Below, piece after piece: positions 1 through 8,824 of a stretch of DNA of 64,000 bases. Source of the DNA: Streptococcus rubneri (GTDB lineage: Bacteria > Bacillota > Bacilli > Lactobacillales > Streptococcaceae); assembly GCF_004785935.1 (NCBI RefSeq), contig NZ_SRRP01000001.1, positions 992,001-1,056,000 of the forward strand. Reading direction: 5' to 3'. Each line of letters begins with the position of its first letter. Position 1 is the first letter of the stretch. The position numbers and the translations under genes were made by a program. A model generated the notes under the pieces. That model was given only the letters and a program-made list of their open reading frames with translations, had not been told where the DNA came from and made no database searches.

Positions 1-503
1 TTGACAAAGCCAACAATAGTGAATTGATGTTTCGTTAAAATAGATGGAGCCCCTGATTTTTCTTCAAAGCTAATGGACTCGCCTATTTTATACCATTTAG
101 CCCAGTGGCTTGCTAGGGCTATCTCGTTTTCTTTTTGAGGAAGACGCCCTGAAGTCAACCTAAAAAGCGAAATCTCACTAGGCTTAGAAAAAAGACGGAC
201 AGCTCCTTTCTTGCCTTTCACCGTCACATCTGTTAGATGGGAAAATTCGACTTGAGTGTTTTTCAGCTCCTTTAATTCCTTTTGATCCGCTTTATCTAGC
301 CCGAGGTCGCCCAAAACTTCCAGGTCCATCATTTTTTGTTGGCTCATATAGCGGTTGGCTGTTCGGGTCATATTGGGTGGTGTAACCTTTAGCCCCACAA
401 GAGCTAAACTTCCCAGCATCATCAAGGTTAGAATCGATAGAAAGCGCCCCTTTGATCTCGTGAAGGAGCTTACAATATCCTTCCAATAAACTGTTCGCTT
501 CAT
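1..503 (-). CDS. ABC transporter permease (MacB/FtsX type), N-terminal part, cut by window edge
   Basis: Reading from the ATG at 503 gives 167 codons open to the window edge. It begins MKRTVYWKDIVSSF, has one hydrophobic segment at about residues 21-40 (FLSILTLMMLGSLALVGLKV), then a soluble extracytoplasmic stretch. That is the layout of the large four-TM FtsX/MacB permeases of Gram-positive bacteria. The start has a good ribosome site (GGAGG about 7 nt upstream) and lies 15 nt after the stop of the ATPase gene, so the two form one operon. It would be the membrane half of the exporter powered by that ATPase. The substrate cannot be told from sequence; peptide, antibiotic or lipoprotein export are all known for the family. 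Confidence 0.8.
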   Translation of the reverse strand, partial: MKRTVYWKDIVSSFTRSKGRFLSILTLMMLGSLALVGLKVTPPNMTRTANRYMSQQKMMDLEVLGDLGLDKADQKELKELKNTQVEFSHLTDVTVKGKKGAVRLFSKPSEISLFRLTSGRLPQKENEIALASHWAKWYKIGESISFEEKSGAPSILTKHQFTIVGFV

Positions 504-518
504 AAGAAGAACCTCCCT

Positions 519-1220
519 CTAATACTCTAAAGTATCAATATCTTGAGGAGAAGGGTTTAGACGAATCTCTTTCACCCCGGCATCATGCATGTGAATAACC
601 CGATCTGCAATGGGAGCTAAGGAAGCATTGTGGGTTACAATAATTACCGTTGCTCCTTTAGCGTGAGACATTTCTTGAAGAATCTTAAGGACCTGTTTAC
701 CTGTTTGGTAATCTAAGGCTCCAGTCGGTTCATCGCAGAGTAAAATCTTTGGATTTTTCGCAACTGCCCGAGCAATAGCTACCCTTTGCTGTTCACCTCC
801 AGACAATTGAGCAGGAAAATTGTTCATCCGATTACCTAAGCCAACTTCGATTAATACCTGTTCGGGATTGAGTGCATCCGCTACAATTTCAGAAGCCAAT
901 TCAACATTCTCTTTTGCCGTCAAGTTAGGCACTAGGTTATAGAATTGGAAAACAAAACCGACATCATCCCTTCGATAGTTGGTGCGCTGATGAGAATTGA
1001 ATTGAGCAATGTCAATCCCATCAATAAAGACCTGGCCTTCATCATTGGTATCCATTCCACCTAAAATATTTAGGACCGTTGATTTCCCAGCTCCAGATGC
1101 ACCAAGAATGATCACCAATTCTCCCTTTTCAATTTCAAAACTAACATCTTTGTTGGCAATGATTTCGGTATCACCTGTCTGATAGCGTTTAGAACTATTC
1201 TTCATTTCTATGTAGGCCAT
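519..1220 (-). CDS. ABC transporter ATP-binding protein (MacB/LolD type)
   Basis: This 233-residue nucleotide-binding subunit has Walker A (GASGAGKST), the signature [14 protein letters not shown] and Walker B with catalytic Glu ([12 protein letters not shown]). The TGALD variant is typical of the MacB/LolD/BceA class that works with FtsX-like permeases. The start is set at ATG 1220 ([10 protein letters not shown]), preceded by GAAGGAG. The longer open frame back to 1283 runs into a good promoter (-10 at 1255-1260) and so is not coding. It is co-transcribed with the permease just downstream and divergent from a TetR regulator that probably controls it. Confidence 0.9.
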   Translation of the reverse strand: MAYIEMKNSSKRYQTGDTEIIANKDVSFEIEKGELVIILGASGAGKSTVLNILGGMDTNDEGQVFIDGIDIAQFNSHQRTNYRRDDVGFVFQFYNLVPNLTAKENVELASEIVADALNPEQVLIEVGLGNRMNNFPAQLSGGEQQRVAIARAVAKNPKILLCDEPTGALDYQTGKQVLKILQEMSHAKGATVIIVTHNASLAPIADRVIHMHDAGVKEIRLNPSPQDIDTLEY

Positions 1221-1254
1221 CTTTCTTACTCCTTCGCCTCCACTTTCTATTCCC

Positions 1255-1283
1255 ATTATAGTCCTTTTTACAAAGAAGACCAA
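1255..1283 (-). promoter_or_regulatory. Promoter of the ABC exporter operon
   Basis: On the minus strand TTGGTC (1283-1278) and TATAAT (1260-1255) are separated by 17 nt, followed by a 34-nt leader with a Shine-Dalgarno site before ATG 1220. An inverted repeat AAGCAA-N8-TTGCTT (1282-1301) overlaps the -35 edge and is a candidate site for the divergent TetR protein. Confidence 0.65.
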
Positions 1284-1838
1284 GCAAAACTCTACTTGCT
1301 TACACTTGAATCACAGACTAAATGAAGAATCATGTAAAAGGGGCCTCTGATTTATTTTTAAAAAACTCCTCTATTCTTATCTCTCCCTCAAACTCCTCAT
1401 TTTTATCCCCTTACAAAAAAGAACGAATAAGAATTCGTCTCGCTTCAATTAGTTACTCTTTTACTGATACTTTTCTATGGATACCCATCTATGCTTCTTT
1501 GTTCGTTATTCATTTCCTATTGCCAACTCATTTCTTATGTCATGGGAAAATGGACTGTCTACTAATAAATCCGCATCGTTAAACAGTTTTTATAAAGCCT
1601 TATAGATACAGTGTTTTCTTAACTTGATCTCGTTTATATAAAATTCCCTTTTAGTTTTCTTATGGGAAAAATTTTTATAAAAAAACGAGAAAACGTTTGC
1701 AAAACTATCGATTTTAAGCGTTTTTTATTGTACAATTGTACTATAATTTTATTCCGTTGATGGATTTCATAATTTTCTGTATAATGTGATAGTCATAAAA
1801 TTAAAACTATTTAAAAATCAAAGTATGAAGGAGGAAAC
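1284..1838. promoter_or_regulatory. Divergent intergenic region between ABC exporter and TetR gene
   Basis: This is 555 bp of AT-rich sequence. It holds a perfect CcpA cre match in reverse orientation (1688-1702, core TTGCAAACGTTTTC), a perfect 12-bp palindrome GTACAATTGTAC (1730-1741), and the TetR promoter TTGATG (1757-1762)-N17-TATAAT (1780-1785). An open frame at 1322-1582 has no ribosome site, no recognisable product and AT-driven composition, so I do not call it a gene. Confidence 0.55.
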
Positions 1839-2399
1839 ATGACAAGAAGAAAAAGACAAACAAATTCAAAAAAATCAATTCGGTCCGCTCTTTCTCGTTT
1901 GCTTCTTAGTCAGTCATTTGATACCATTACCATTAGTCAATTAACCAAAGAAGCTGGGATCAACCGAGGAACTTTTTACCTCCACTACGTAGACAAGCAA
2001 GATATGTTCCGTCAAATGAAATCCGATTTGTTAAAAGAATTAGAAGGATTATTTGCGACGAGTCCCAGTGAAAAAGCAAACTTTCTCGCTTCTCTCCAAT
2101 ACATTCAAGATAATTACGATTTCATTTACGCTCTGATGCAGATGGACTACAATCAATTTCACCATTTAATGAAGAATTTTACCTTGCGTCTTCTTGATCA
2201 GACTCCGAATGCCCAAAAACATATTGTCCGTGACTTCCAGGTACCCTACAAGTATGCTATTGAAATATTTACTGCTACCATCGAAGCTGTCCTGACAAAA
2301 TGGTTAGCCACTGGTGCAAAAGAAGATCCAATTGAAATCGCAACTGTTATTTTAAGTGTTTCTGATTTTACCAATTGGAACCAACCTTTGAATAAATAG
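1839..2399 (+). CDS. TetR/AcrR family transcriptional regulator
   Basis: A 186-residue protein with an N-terminal TetR helix-turn-helix at about residues 10-55 (TISQLTKEAGINRGTFYLHYVDKQDMF) and a ligand-binding C-terminal half of the DhaS/TetR_C_8-like type. The start follows GGAGGAAAC. It is divergent from the ABC exporter operon, the usual layout for a local repressor that responds to an exporter substrate. Candidate operators are the palindrome at 1730-1741 and the inverted repeat over the exporter -35 at 1282-1301. The inducer is unknown. Confidence 0.85.
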   Translation: MTRRKRQTNSKKSIRSALSRLLLSQSFDTITISQLTKEAGINRGTFYLHYVDKQDMFRQMKSDLLKELEGLFATSPSEKANFLASLQYIQDNYDFIYALMQMDYNQFHHLMKNFTLRLLDQTPNAQKHIVRDFQVPYKYAIEIFTATIEAVLTKWLATGAKEDPIEIATVILSVSDFTNWNQPLNK

Positions 2400-2447
2400 T
2401 TTAAGGTAGATTTTTCCAACTAAAGGCCTTATTGGCTCATACTCCCT

Positions 2448-2473
2448 GAGGACCATGTCCTCTCTTTTTTTTT
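2448..2473 (+). terminator. Intrinsic terminator after TetR gene
   Basis: GAGGAC-CAT-GTCCTC hairpin followed by a run of nine T. It separates the regulator from the nucleotidase promoter. Confidence 0.8.
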
Positions 2474-2586
2474 GGTCTAAGCAAACCAACCATCTGTTAG
2501 CCACTCTAAACCCGCTCCTTTACTAATTAAAACGAGACAGAGAACGTTACCAAAACGAACTTATTCGCATGATTTCTTGGAAATGA

Positions 2587-2615
2587 TTCACATTTTAACT
2601 ATTTTTAGCTATAAT
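2587..2615 (+). promoter_or_regulatory. Promoter of the ecto-5'-nucleotidase gene
   Basis: TTCACA (2587-2592), 17-nt spacer, TATAAT (2610-2615), about 35 nt ahead of ATG 2652. It lies inside a longer upstream open frame starting at 2577, which argues for the internal start. Confidence 0.65.
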
Positions 2616-2651
2616 GATAGTATCAAGCAAATAAGAAACAGAGGATTATTT

Positions 2652-4862
2652 ATGAAAAAGAAAAACCTTCTTTTGCCAATTTTGCTACTTGCTCCTGCTT
2701 TTTTAGCTTCTCAAGTGGCTGCTGATGAACTAGGTAGTGCACCAGAATCTAGTCTAGAAGTTGCTCCTGCTACTGCTCAAGGAGACGATGCCCCTGCTAG
2801 CTCTGCAACAGCTGACGCCCCTACCGAAGTAAGCGCTACGAGTCTTCAAGCTGATTTACCTGAAACTAATATTATCCATACCAACGATGTTCACGGTCGT
2901 ATCGTTGAAGAAAAAGGGGTAATTGGGGACGCTAAATTGGCTGCCGTCATCGAAGAAGAACGAGCTAAAAATCCTGCTACCTTAGTAGTAGATGCGGGGG
3001 ATGCCTTCCAGGGCTTACCTATTTCCAATAGTTCTAAGGGAGAGGAACGGGCCAAAATCTTAAATGAGATGGCATACGACGCCATGGCTGTCGGAAACCA
3101 TGAGTTTGACTTTGGTCTAGATGAAGTGAAAAAATACAAAGAAATTTTGAAGTTCCCACTCCTCAGTTCCAATACCTATATAAATGGTGCTCGCTTATTT
3201 GAAGCTTCTACCATTGTCGATAAGGACAAAAATGTGGAAGGTGATGAATTTGTTGTCATTGGTGTTACCACTCCTGAAACAGCAACTAAAACTCATCCTA
3301 AAAATGTCCAAGGGGTAACCTTCACAGAACCAATTAAAGAAGTCACAAGTGTCATCGATGAAATCGAGGCACGGGCTGCGGCTGAAGGTAAGAACTACAA
3401 ACATTATGTGGTCTTGGCACACTTAGGAGTCGACACAACCACTCCTGTAGAATGGCGTGGATCATCCCTTGCTGAAGCTCTGTCAAAAAATCCTAAACTA
3501 AAAGGAAAACGAGTTACAGTCATTGACGGTCACTCTCATACGGTTCAATCTACTACATATGGCGACAATGTAACTTATAACCAAACGGGTAGCTACTTGA
3601 ACAATATTGGTAAGGTCACTTATAAGGCCAACCAATTGCTTGGAGACCCTCAACAAATCTCAGCAGCCAGTGTCAAAAATGTTGCACCAAATGCAAAAGT
3701 AGCAGCCATGGTCCAAAAAATCAAGGAAGCATACGAAGCTGAAAATGCTAAAGTAGTTCGCGAAAATAGCCCAGTAGAGTTAAACGGACAACGTGAAAAT
3801 GTCCGTGTTCGCGAAACCAACCTTGGAAATGTTGTGGCCGATGCCCTCTATGAATACGGTCAAACTGGCTTTAGCCACAAGACAAACCTTGCTGTTACCA
3901 ACGGTGGTGGTTTGCGTGAAACAATTGTTAAGGACAAACCAATCACAAAAGGAAATGTCATTGCCGTTCTTCCATTCGGTAATACGATTTCTCAAATCAA
4001 GGTAACTGGTCAAAACATTGCTGATATGTTTGCTAAGTCTCTAGGATCTATCTTGCAAGAAAAAGATGGCAAACCTGTTTTAGATGAAAATGGTCAACCA
4101 CTCCTTGAACCAAGCGGTGGCTTCCTTCAAGTTTCTGGTGCTAAGGTGTATTACGATACCACCCTACCAACTGAAAAACGCATTCTCCATATCGAAATTA
4201 AGAATCCTGAAACAGGAAAATACGAAACACTCGACCTTGCGAAAGACTACTATTTGACAACAAACGACTTCTTAGCCGCTGGAGGAGATGGATATACCAT
4301 GTTAGGTGGAGCTCGTGAAGAAGGACCTTCTATGGATGTAGCTTTTGCAGACTACCTAGCAAAAGCAGACTTAACCACTTATGCAGAGATTAACCCTAAT
4401 TCTCGGACTATCTCAGTATCTGCTACAAAAGATTCTGACGGTGATGGCGTAACCGACATTGAGGAAATCAAGAAAGGGACTGACCCAGCCAATCCTAAAT
4501 CATACCCTGGCAGCAATGACCAAGCAAGTAAGCCAGTCGATCAGACAACTGGTCAATGGGGACAAAGCTACATTCCTAGTCACTCAACTGGTCAGGGGGG
4601 ACAAAGATATATTCCTAGTTACTCAAATAAGGAATCAACTGCTCCATCAACCGAAACAGAACCAAGCTCCAACAAGAGTGCTAAAGAAGTTGAAGTAGCA
4701 GTCACTACTTATCACTTGCCAGTGTCTGTTTCAAAAACATTTACACCATCACAAGCTAAATTGCCTGAAACAGGTGCAAAAAACTCACCAGCCTTCTTGA
4801 TGATGGCCATCTTCACCGCCTTTCTAGGGTTCTTCGGCTTGAAGAAAAAAGAAGAAAACTAA
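2652..4862 (+). CDS. nt5e: LPXTG-anchored ecto-5'-nucleotidase / metallophosphoesterase
   Basis: A 736-residue surface enzyme expected to hydrolyse extracellular nucleotides to nucleosides, a reaction that yields adenosine in relatives such as S. sanguinis Nt5e. A signal peptide (MKKKNLLLPILLLAPAFLAS) is followed by a metallophosphatase domain with IIHTNDVHGR, GNHEFDFG and GHSHT metal-binding motifs, then a 5'-nucleotidase C-terminal domain (NGGGLRET). Next come a calcium-loop thrombospondin-3-like segment (DSDGDGVTDIEEI, about 595-607), two YIPS-containing repeats (about 632-657) and a sortase signal LPETG (704-708) with hydrophobic segment and basic tail. The start at 2652 is chosen because the signal peptide begins there and the promoter lies just upstream. 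It is monocistronic, with its own promoter and terminator. Confidence 0.93.
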   Translation: MKKKNLLLPILLLAPAFLASQVAADELGSAPESSLEVAPATAQGDDAPASSATADAPTEVSATSLQADLPETNIIHTNDVHGRIVEEKGVIGDAKLAAVIEEERAKNPATLVVDAGDAFQGLPISNSSKGEERAKILNEMAYDAMAVGNHEFDFGLDEVKKYKEILKFPLLSSNTYINGARLFEASTIVDKDKNVEGDEFVVIGVTTPETATKTHPKNVQGVTFTEPIKEVTSVIDEIEARAAAEGKNYKHYVVLAHLGVDTTTPVEWRGSSLAEALSKNPKLKGKRVTVIDGHSHTVQSTTYGDNVTYNQTGSYLNNIGKVTYKANQLLGDPQQISAASVKNVAPNAKVAAMVQKIKEAYEAENAKVVRENSPVELNGQRENVRVRETNLGNVVADALYEYGQTGFSHKTNLAVTNGGGLRETIVKDKPITKGNVIAVLPFGNTISQIKVTGQNIADMFAKSLGSILQEKDGKPVLDENGQPLLEPSGGFLQVSGAKVYYDTTLPTEKRILHIEIKNPETGKYETLDLAKDYYLTTNDFLAAGGDGYTMLGGAREEGPSMDVAFADYLAKADLTTYAEINPNSRTISVSATKDSDGDGVTDIEEIKKGTDPANPKSYPGSNDQASKPVDQTTGQWGQSYIPSHSTGQGGQRYIPSYSNKESTAPSTETEPSSNKSAKEVEVAVTTYHLPVSVSKTFTPSQAKLPETGAKNSPAFLMMAIFTAFLGFFGLKKKEEN

Positions 4863-4883
4863 GGTAAAGTCTTAAAGAACCAT

Positions 4884-4931
4884 AAAAAAGCTTAGAATCA
4901 ACGTTTTCCCAACGTGATTCTAAGCTTTTTT
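4884..4931. terminator. Bidirectional terminator between nucleotidase and PrsW genes
   Basis: A long hairpin with arms AAAAAGCTTAGAATC / GATTCTAAGCTTTTT and an inner ACGTT/AACGT stem. A and T runs on both sides serve the two convergent genes. Confidence 0.85.
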
Positions 4932-4948
4932 CTTGTAGTGACGATTTT

Positions 4949-5800
4949 CTATCCCTTTTCCTTATTTGATGAACCTTTCTTTAGCAAGTTTAAATCAGGT
5001 GATTTCTTGGTAAAGAGAAGAACTTCTACAAAGGTCCCAACTTGGACTGCAAAGAGGAGACCAACTAAAATGTTAATTCGATGATCTGTTTCATAGAATG
5101 GGGAGTTCCATAAGAAGTGATTCGCCACCGTGGAAACCACACACCAGAGGCCAAAGAGCTTTTCTTTTTGCTTGGTGCACTGAGATAAAAGAAGAAAGGC
5201 TCCAACAGATACAACGGCTGTATAAACTGCATGAGAAGCTAAACCACCAGAAATACGATTAATGGCTTCCGTAACAGCCGAAAGGTCGCTAGATCGTGTT
5301 TGGCGAGCAACATAGCCGAGATCCTCAATCATTTGGAAACCAAGACCTGATCCAAAGCCTGCAATTAAAATAGATTTCAAATCTTTCCGCCCCAGAATGA
5401 TGAGGAGCCAAAATGCCACCAAGGCCTTAAAAAATTCTTCTGCAAAAGGGGCTGTTAAAGCATCCGTCCAGTTATTAAAGGTACTTACATCCTTAATCAA
5501 ATGACTATTTAAATGATCGATTAGGCTATTCCCTGAAAAACTTAACCAACCAGCTATAAAAGCACCCCCAAACATGGTAGCCCACAAGACAAGGAGCGGA
5601 ACATCCAGTCTTTTTGAAAGACGTTTGATAAAGAGATAGAGAGGAATGACAATAACTGCTAAAACAGCAACATTTAAAACAAGGTCTCTTCCATTTGCTT
5701 GGCTAAACTCTTGTTGGGAGAGAAAGCCCAATTCAAACTCCATACCAATCCCCGCTAAAAGCAAAAATAGGTACAACAATATCCGTTGAAACTTATTCAT
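4949..5800 (-). CDS. PrsW family intramembrane metalloprotease
   Basis: A 283-residue polytopic protein with about eight TM segments. The conserved PrsW (CPBP-related) motifs are present: EEFFK at 121-125, the FGSGLGFQMIED segment (E159, D160) and H190 (ASHAVYTA). PrsW of Bacillus makes the site-1 cut of an anti-sigma factor; the streptococcal substrate is unknown. The start codon overlaps the last 8 nt of the upstream C69 peptidase gene, so translation is probably coupled and the two proteins may act together at the membrane. Confidence 0.85.
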   Translation of the reverse strand: MNKFQRILLYLFLLLAGIGMEFELGFLSQQEFSQANGRDLVLNVAVLAVIVIPLYLFIKRLSKRLDVPLLVLWATMFGGAFIAGWLSFSGNSLIDHLNSHLIKDVSTFNNWTDALTAPFAEEFFKALVAFWLLIILGRKDLKSILIAGFGSGLGFQMIEDLGYVARQTRSSDLSAVTEAINRISGGLASHAVYTAVVSVGAFLLLSQCTKQKEKLFGLWCVVSTVANHFLWNSPFYETDHRINILVGLLFAVQVGTFVEVLLFTKKSPDLNLLKKGSSNKEKG

Positions 5801-7454
5801 CCTTCTTTCCTCCCTTTGCTTGTTTTGATTGAACTAGGAAGACCCCAATTCCCACGACGGTCACTAGAACTAACCCAATCACGAAAAGATAATCGTAGTC
5901 AAACGGAACTAAATTCATTTTTTCTTCATAGGTTGCATCTTCTGCATCATTTAAATCCTGAAGTTCCCCTTTTCCATATTCATTGACTACCTTCTCTTCT
6001 GCCTCTTTTCGAATTTCTTGTAGGCGTTCGAAAGTCTGCTCAGCCCGTTTCATGCTCTCTTCCGTAGCTTTTAGACTAGCTTCAGCCGGTTGAGATGCGA
6101 GGGCAATCTGTTCTTGATCACTGATTTCTTGCTCAGCCATCCATTGAGATTCTAAGCGTTCCATTTCGGTACGGATGGCTCCATCTCCAAACAAATCAGG
6201 ATATTTGGCAACTAAATCATTAATTCTAGACATGGTCCAATACCAAGACTGGGGATTATATGCTGTCCCTAATTCTTGATAGGCTTGGTAGGTATTGGTG
6301 ATATTTCCATAGTATGGAAGATAAGGAGCATTTCGTGGACTTCCCATCGCTAACCACATAGTTCCCCCACCAGCACTATCAGGAACATTGTCCTTTAATT
6401 GGAAAATATGGGCTTCCATAACATTGGGATTCGAAATTGGGTATTTATAGACTTCATCAAACTTCCCTTTTTCTGGGATCCCTTTTCCATCTAATTCCAT
6501 TTGATCTTGTGGTTTGAAGTCTGTTCCTTCCAACCGATTGCGTTGGAGATTCATCGCATCTCGTAGTGTCAATTTCCGATCCGTTGTATGCATCAAGTCA
6601 AAATAGTCGTCATCATACTGAACATCCGCACTAGGATCTAAAGACTTAATCCCTGACCAAACCCGAGAACGGTCTGCCTCATGCAAAGGGGGATTGTAGG
6701 ATTGAGATACATGAAATTGGCCATCGATTTCTTTATAGGATCCTGCATCACGGGCAACTTTTTCAACATCCTTGGATGCAATCGTCCGTTCTTTATTTGT
6801 AAAATCTACATGTCCTAAGAAGAAGGTATTTGGAAAGACAGCATAGCGATCTTCTGGGAAGAGAATCGCTACATATTGGTGACCAGAAAGGATTTCCATG
6901 TACCAGATGCCTTCCTTGTCTGCAATCGTTACAATATTACCTTCTGCAGCGCCTTTTTCTTCCACAATTTTTGCAATTAGTTCGACTCCTTCACGAGCCG
7001 TTTTGACACTCGGAAGAACAACACTAGTGAGAGCAGACTCGGCCAAGCCGTCTTCTACATAAGGATCGACTTTTTGAATCTTATCATTCGCAGAAGCAGA
7101 AACGGTTGCAGAGATGGATACCCCATGTTCATTAAATCCAGCTTCATCAAATACACCCTGTTCAGGTGTGACATCAGGTACTGCTGTGTATTTATAACTC
7201 ACTTCTGGTAGGCTGTAAGTAAAGCCATTGGTGGCATCTTTAAAGACCGAACCTTGCTTATTGTAGGTTCGTTCTCTAACCACAAAGTTCTTATTGTGGT
7301 TCGGTTCTAAGTCCTCCGTACGTCCGTACAAAGCATTCCCATCTGCTGTTAATTTTTTTCCGATGATAAAACCTGTACAGGCCTCTACCGGTTGGGCAAA
7401 GAGGAAGAGAGCAGTGATCAAGCCCAAGGCTGATCGAGCATAACGTTTCTTCAT
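5793..7454 (-). CDS. Membrane-anchored C69 family dipeptidase
   Basis: A 553-residue Ntn-hydrolase of peptidase family C69 (lactobacillal PepD-like). A signal peptide ends at A25 and is followed directly by the candidate nucleophile Cys26 (ACTGFIIGKKLTADG); GRTEDLEPNHNKN follows. A C-terminal TM helix (YLFVIGLVLVTVVGIGVFLV) and a Lys-rich tail anchor it outside the membrane. A helical, charged stretch (about 440-510) precedes the TM. It probably releases amino acids from dipeptides at the cell surface. A paralogue lies at 9891-11636. The promoter carries a CcpA site, and the downstream PrsW gene is translationally coupled. Confidence 0.87.
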   Translation of the reverse strand: MKKRYARSALGLITALFLFAQPVEACTGFIIGKKLTADGNALYGRTEDLEPNHNKNFVVRERTYNKQGSVFKDATNGFTYSLPEVSYKYTAVPDVTPEQGVFDEAGFNEHGVSISATVSASANDKIQKVDPYVEDGLAESALTSVVLPSVKTAREGVELIAKIVEEKGAAEGNIVTIADKEGIWYMEILSGHQYVAILFPEDRYAVFPNTFFLGHVDFTNKERTIASKDVEKVARDAGSYKEIDGQFHVSQSYNPPLHEADRSRVWSGIKSLDPSADVQYDDDYFDLMHTTDRKLTLRDAMNLQRNRLEGTDFKPQDQMELDGKGIPEKGKFDEVYKYPISNPNVMEAHIFQLKDNVPDSAGGGTMWLAMGSPRNAPYLPYYGNITNTYQAYQELGTAYNPQSWYWTMSRINDLVAKYPDLFGDGAIRTEMERLESQWMAEQEISDQEQIALASQPAEASLKATEESMKRAEQTFERLQEIRKEAEEKVVNEYGKGELQDLNDAEDATYEEKMNLVPFDYDYLFVIGLVLVTVVGIGVFLVQSKQAKGGKKDE

Positions 7455-7496
7455 ATTGAACTCCTTTAACTAAATGTAAACCGTATAACCTATCTT

Positions 7497-7526
7497 AGTA
7501 TACCCTTTTAGACCAGATTTTGGCAA
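7497..7526 (-). promoter_or_regulatory. Promoter of the first C69 dipeptidase gene
   Basis: On the minus strand TTGCCA (7526-7521), 18-nt spacer, TATACT (7502-7497), about 40 nt before the ATG at 7454. Confidence 0.65.
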
Positions 7527-7536
7527 GCGCTTTCAC
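7522..7536 (-). promoter_or_regulatory. Candidate cre (CcpA) site on the -35 of the C69 gene
   Basis: On the minus strand the 15-mer GTGAAAGCGCTTGCC matches the Gram-positive cre consensus WTGNAANCGNWNNCW in all the central positions; only the outermost bases deviate. It overlaps the -35 box, a position that would give glucose repression. Confidence 0.55.
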
Positions 7537-7668
7537 TAGTTGTAATCAATTAGTAATCTATCTGATAATTATTTGACTTTCAAATTATTATCCAACCTTC
7601 TCTATCTAATTGCACAATAAAAAAGCTTAGAAATTCTTCCAAACTTTTTCCCTAACGCCGCTTTTCTT

Positions 7669-8367
7669 TTAAGAAAGAATCAAACTCGCCACAAGGGGAC
7701 TAACAAAGACATACATGACTCCAGTAATCCCGATTGCTAAACCACCCATTGCGCCTGCGACTTGTCCATAATTGAAAGCTGTCCCCGTTCCAACAGCATG
7801 TCCAGTCCCCCCAAGGGCCAAACCAATGGCAACAGGATCTTCTACTTTTAGGAATTTAAGAATGGTTGGCCCTAGGACACTTGTCAGGATACCTGTCGCT
7901 ACAACGACAACCAGGGTAATGGTAGTCATTCCCTGCATTTTTTCAGCAATCCCCACTGCCATGGCCGTTGTAACAGACTTAGGAAATAGGGAAATAGCTA
8001 GAAAGTACTTCATCCCAAAAAGTTTAGCCAAGACAGCTGTGAAAACTGTATTGACCACTACTGCTAGAAAACTACTTAAAAGAATACTCTTGGCATGGTG
8101 CTTCATCAAATGGAAACTCTTGTACAAGGGGATTCCCAGGACGACCGTTGAGGGCACAATCAAATTACTGAGGTAGGTCCCACCAATATTGTATGCTTTA
8201 TAGGATATCCCTGTCACCTTCAAGAAGGTAATGACTAAGACTGTCGCAACTAAGAGGGGTGTCGTGATCGGATGGGGAAAACGACGAAAAATCATCATCC
8301 CAATCAGATAGGCAAAGACCGATAGAGAAATCCCAAAGAGAGGATTAGACCACAAACTTTCCATCAT
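7669..8367 (-). CDS. lrgB: LrgB family protein (antiholin-like / metabolite transporter)
   Basis: A 232-residue polytopic membrane protein of the LrgB/CidB family, with the hallmark TTAMAVGIAEKMQG and GTGHAVGTGTAFNYG segments. With LrgA it forms a membrane pair linked in other streptococci and staphylococci to autolysis control and, more recently, to pyruvate uptake. The start overlaps the lrgA stop by 4 nt (ATGA), so the two are translationally coupled. Confidence 0.93.
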   Translation of the reverse strand: MMESLWSNPLFGISLSVFAYLIGMMIFRRFPHPITTPLLVATVLVITFLKVTGISYKAYNIGGTYLSNLIVPSTVVLGIPLYKSFHLMKHHAKSILLSSFLAVVVNTVFTAVLAKLFGMKYFLAISLFPKSVTTAMAVGIAEKMQGMTTITLVVVVATGILTSVLGPTILKFLKVEDPVAIGLALGGTGHAVGTGTAFNYGQVAGAMGGLAIGITGVMYVFVSPLVASLILS

Positions 8368-8735
8368 TTTTTTCCTCCTTTATAATCCCCCTCATACCGA
8401 GTCTTGATAAAACCGACGACTAAAGCAATGAGGGTTACATTGATGATGATAGCCCCTAAAATAATCAACACGATGGGCAATAAATGAGGCTGGATGACAT
8501 CAAACTTATCCATAATCCCAACCGCTGGAGGTAAAAATAAAATCGTCATATTGGCTAAGAGAAAAGATCCGACCAGATTCACATGGCGGATACGAAGCCA
8601 TTTCAACTGCAAGCACAGAAATAAAATCAGTAGACCAATAATACTACCTGGAATTGGCAAATGAAAGAGGGTCGATATCCCTTCCCCAATCAAAGAGATG
8701 GTAAAGATAATCATCAGTTGAACATAGAGTTTCAC
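8364..8735 (-). CDS. lrgA: LrgA/CidA family protein
   Basis: A 123-residue protein with four TM helices, of the holin-like LrgA/CidA family, with conserved ISLIGEGISTLFHLPIPGSIIG near the N terminus. It uses a GTG start (8735-8733) preceded by GAGGAGA. It is the first gene of the lrgAB operon. No lytTR/lytS pair is nearby in this window, so regulation must come from elsewhere. Confidence 0.93.
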   Translation of the reverse strand: MKLYVQLMIIFTISLIGEGISTLFHLPIPGSIIGLLILFLCLQLKWLRIRHVNLVGSFLLANMTILFLPPAVGIMDKFDVIQPHLLPIVLIILGAIIINVTLIALVVGFIKTRYEGDYKGGKK

Positions 8736-8771
8736 GCGCTTCTCCTCAAAATTCTTGAAAGATACACTAAC

Positions 8772-8809
8772 AGTCTACTCCTTTTCTGTAAAAAATCAAG
8801 TATTTACAG
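8772..8809 (-). promoter_or_regulatory. lrgAB promoter region with inverted repeat
   Basis: On the minus strand TTGATT (8799-8794), 16-nt spacer, TAGACT (8777-8772). A dyad CTGTAAA-N10-TTTACAG (8786-8809) covers the -35 and could be a regulator site; which protein binds it is not known from sequence. Confidence 0.45.
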
Positions 8810-8824
8810 AAGGTTTTCAGACAT

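Noticed and set aside
1322-1582. 86-codon plus-strand ORF in the TetR/exporter spacer
   Set aside because: No ribosome site, no family resemblance, low-complexity AT-driven composition in a regulatory region.
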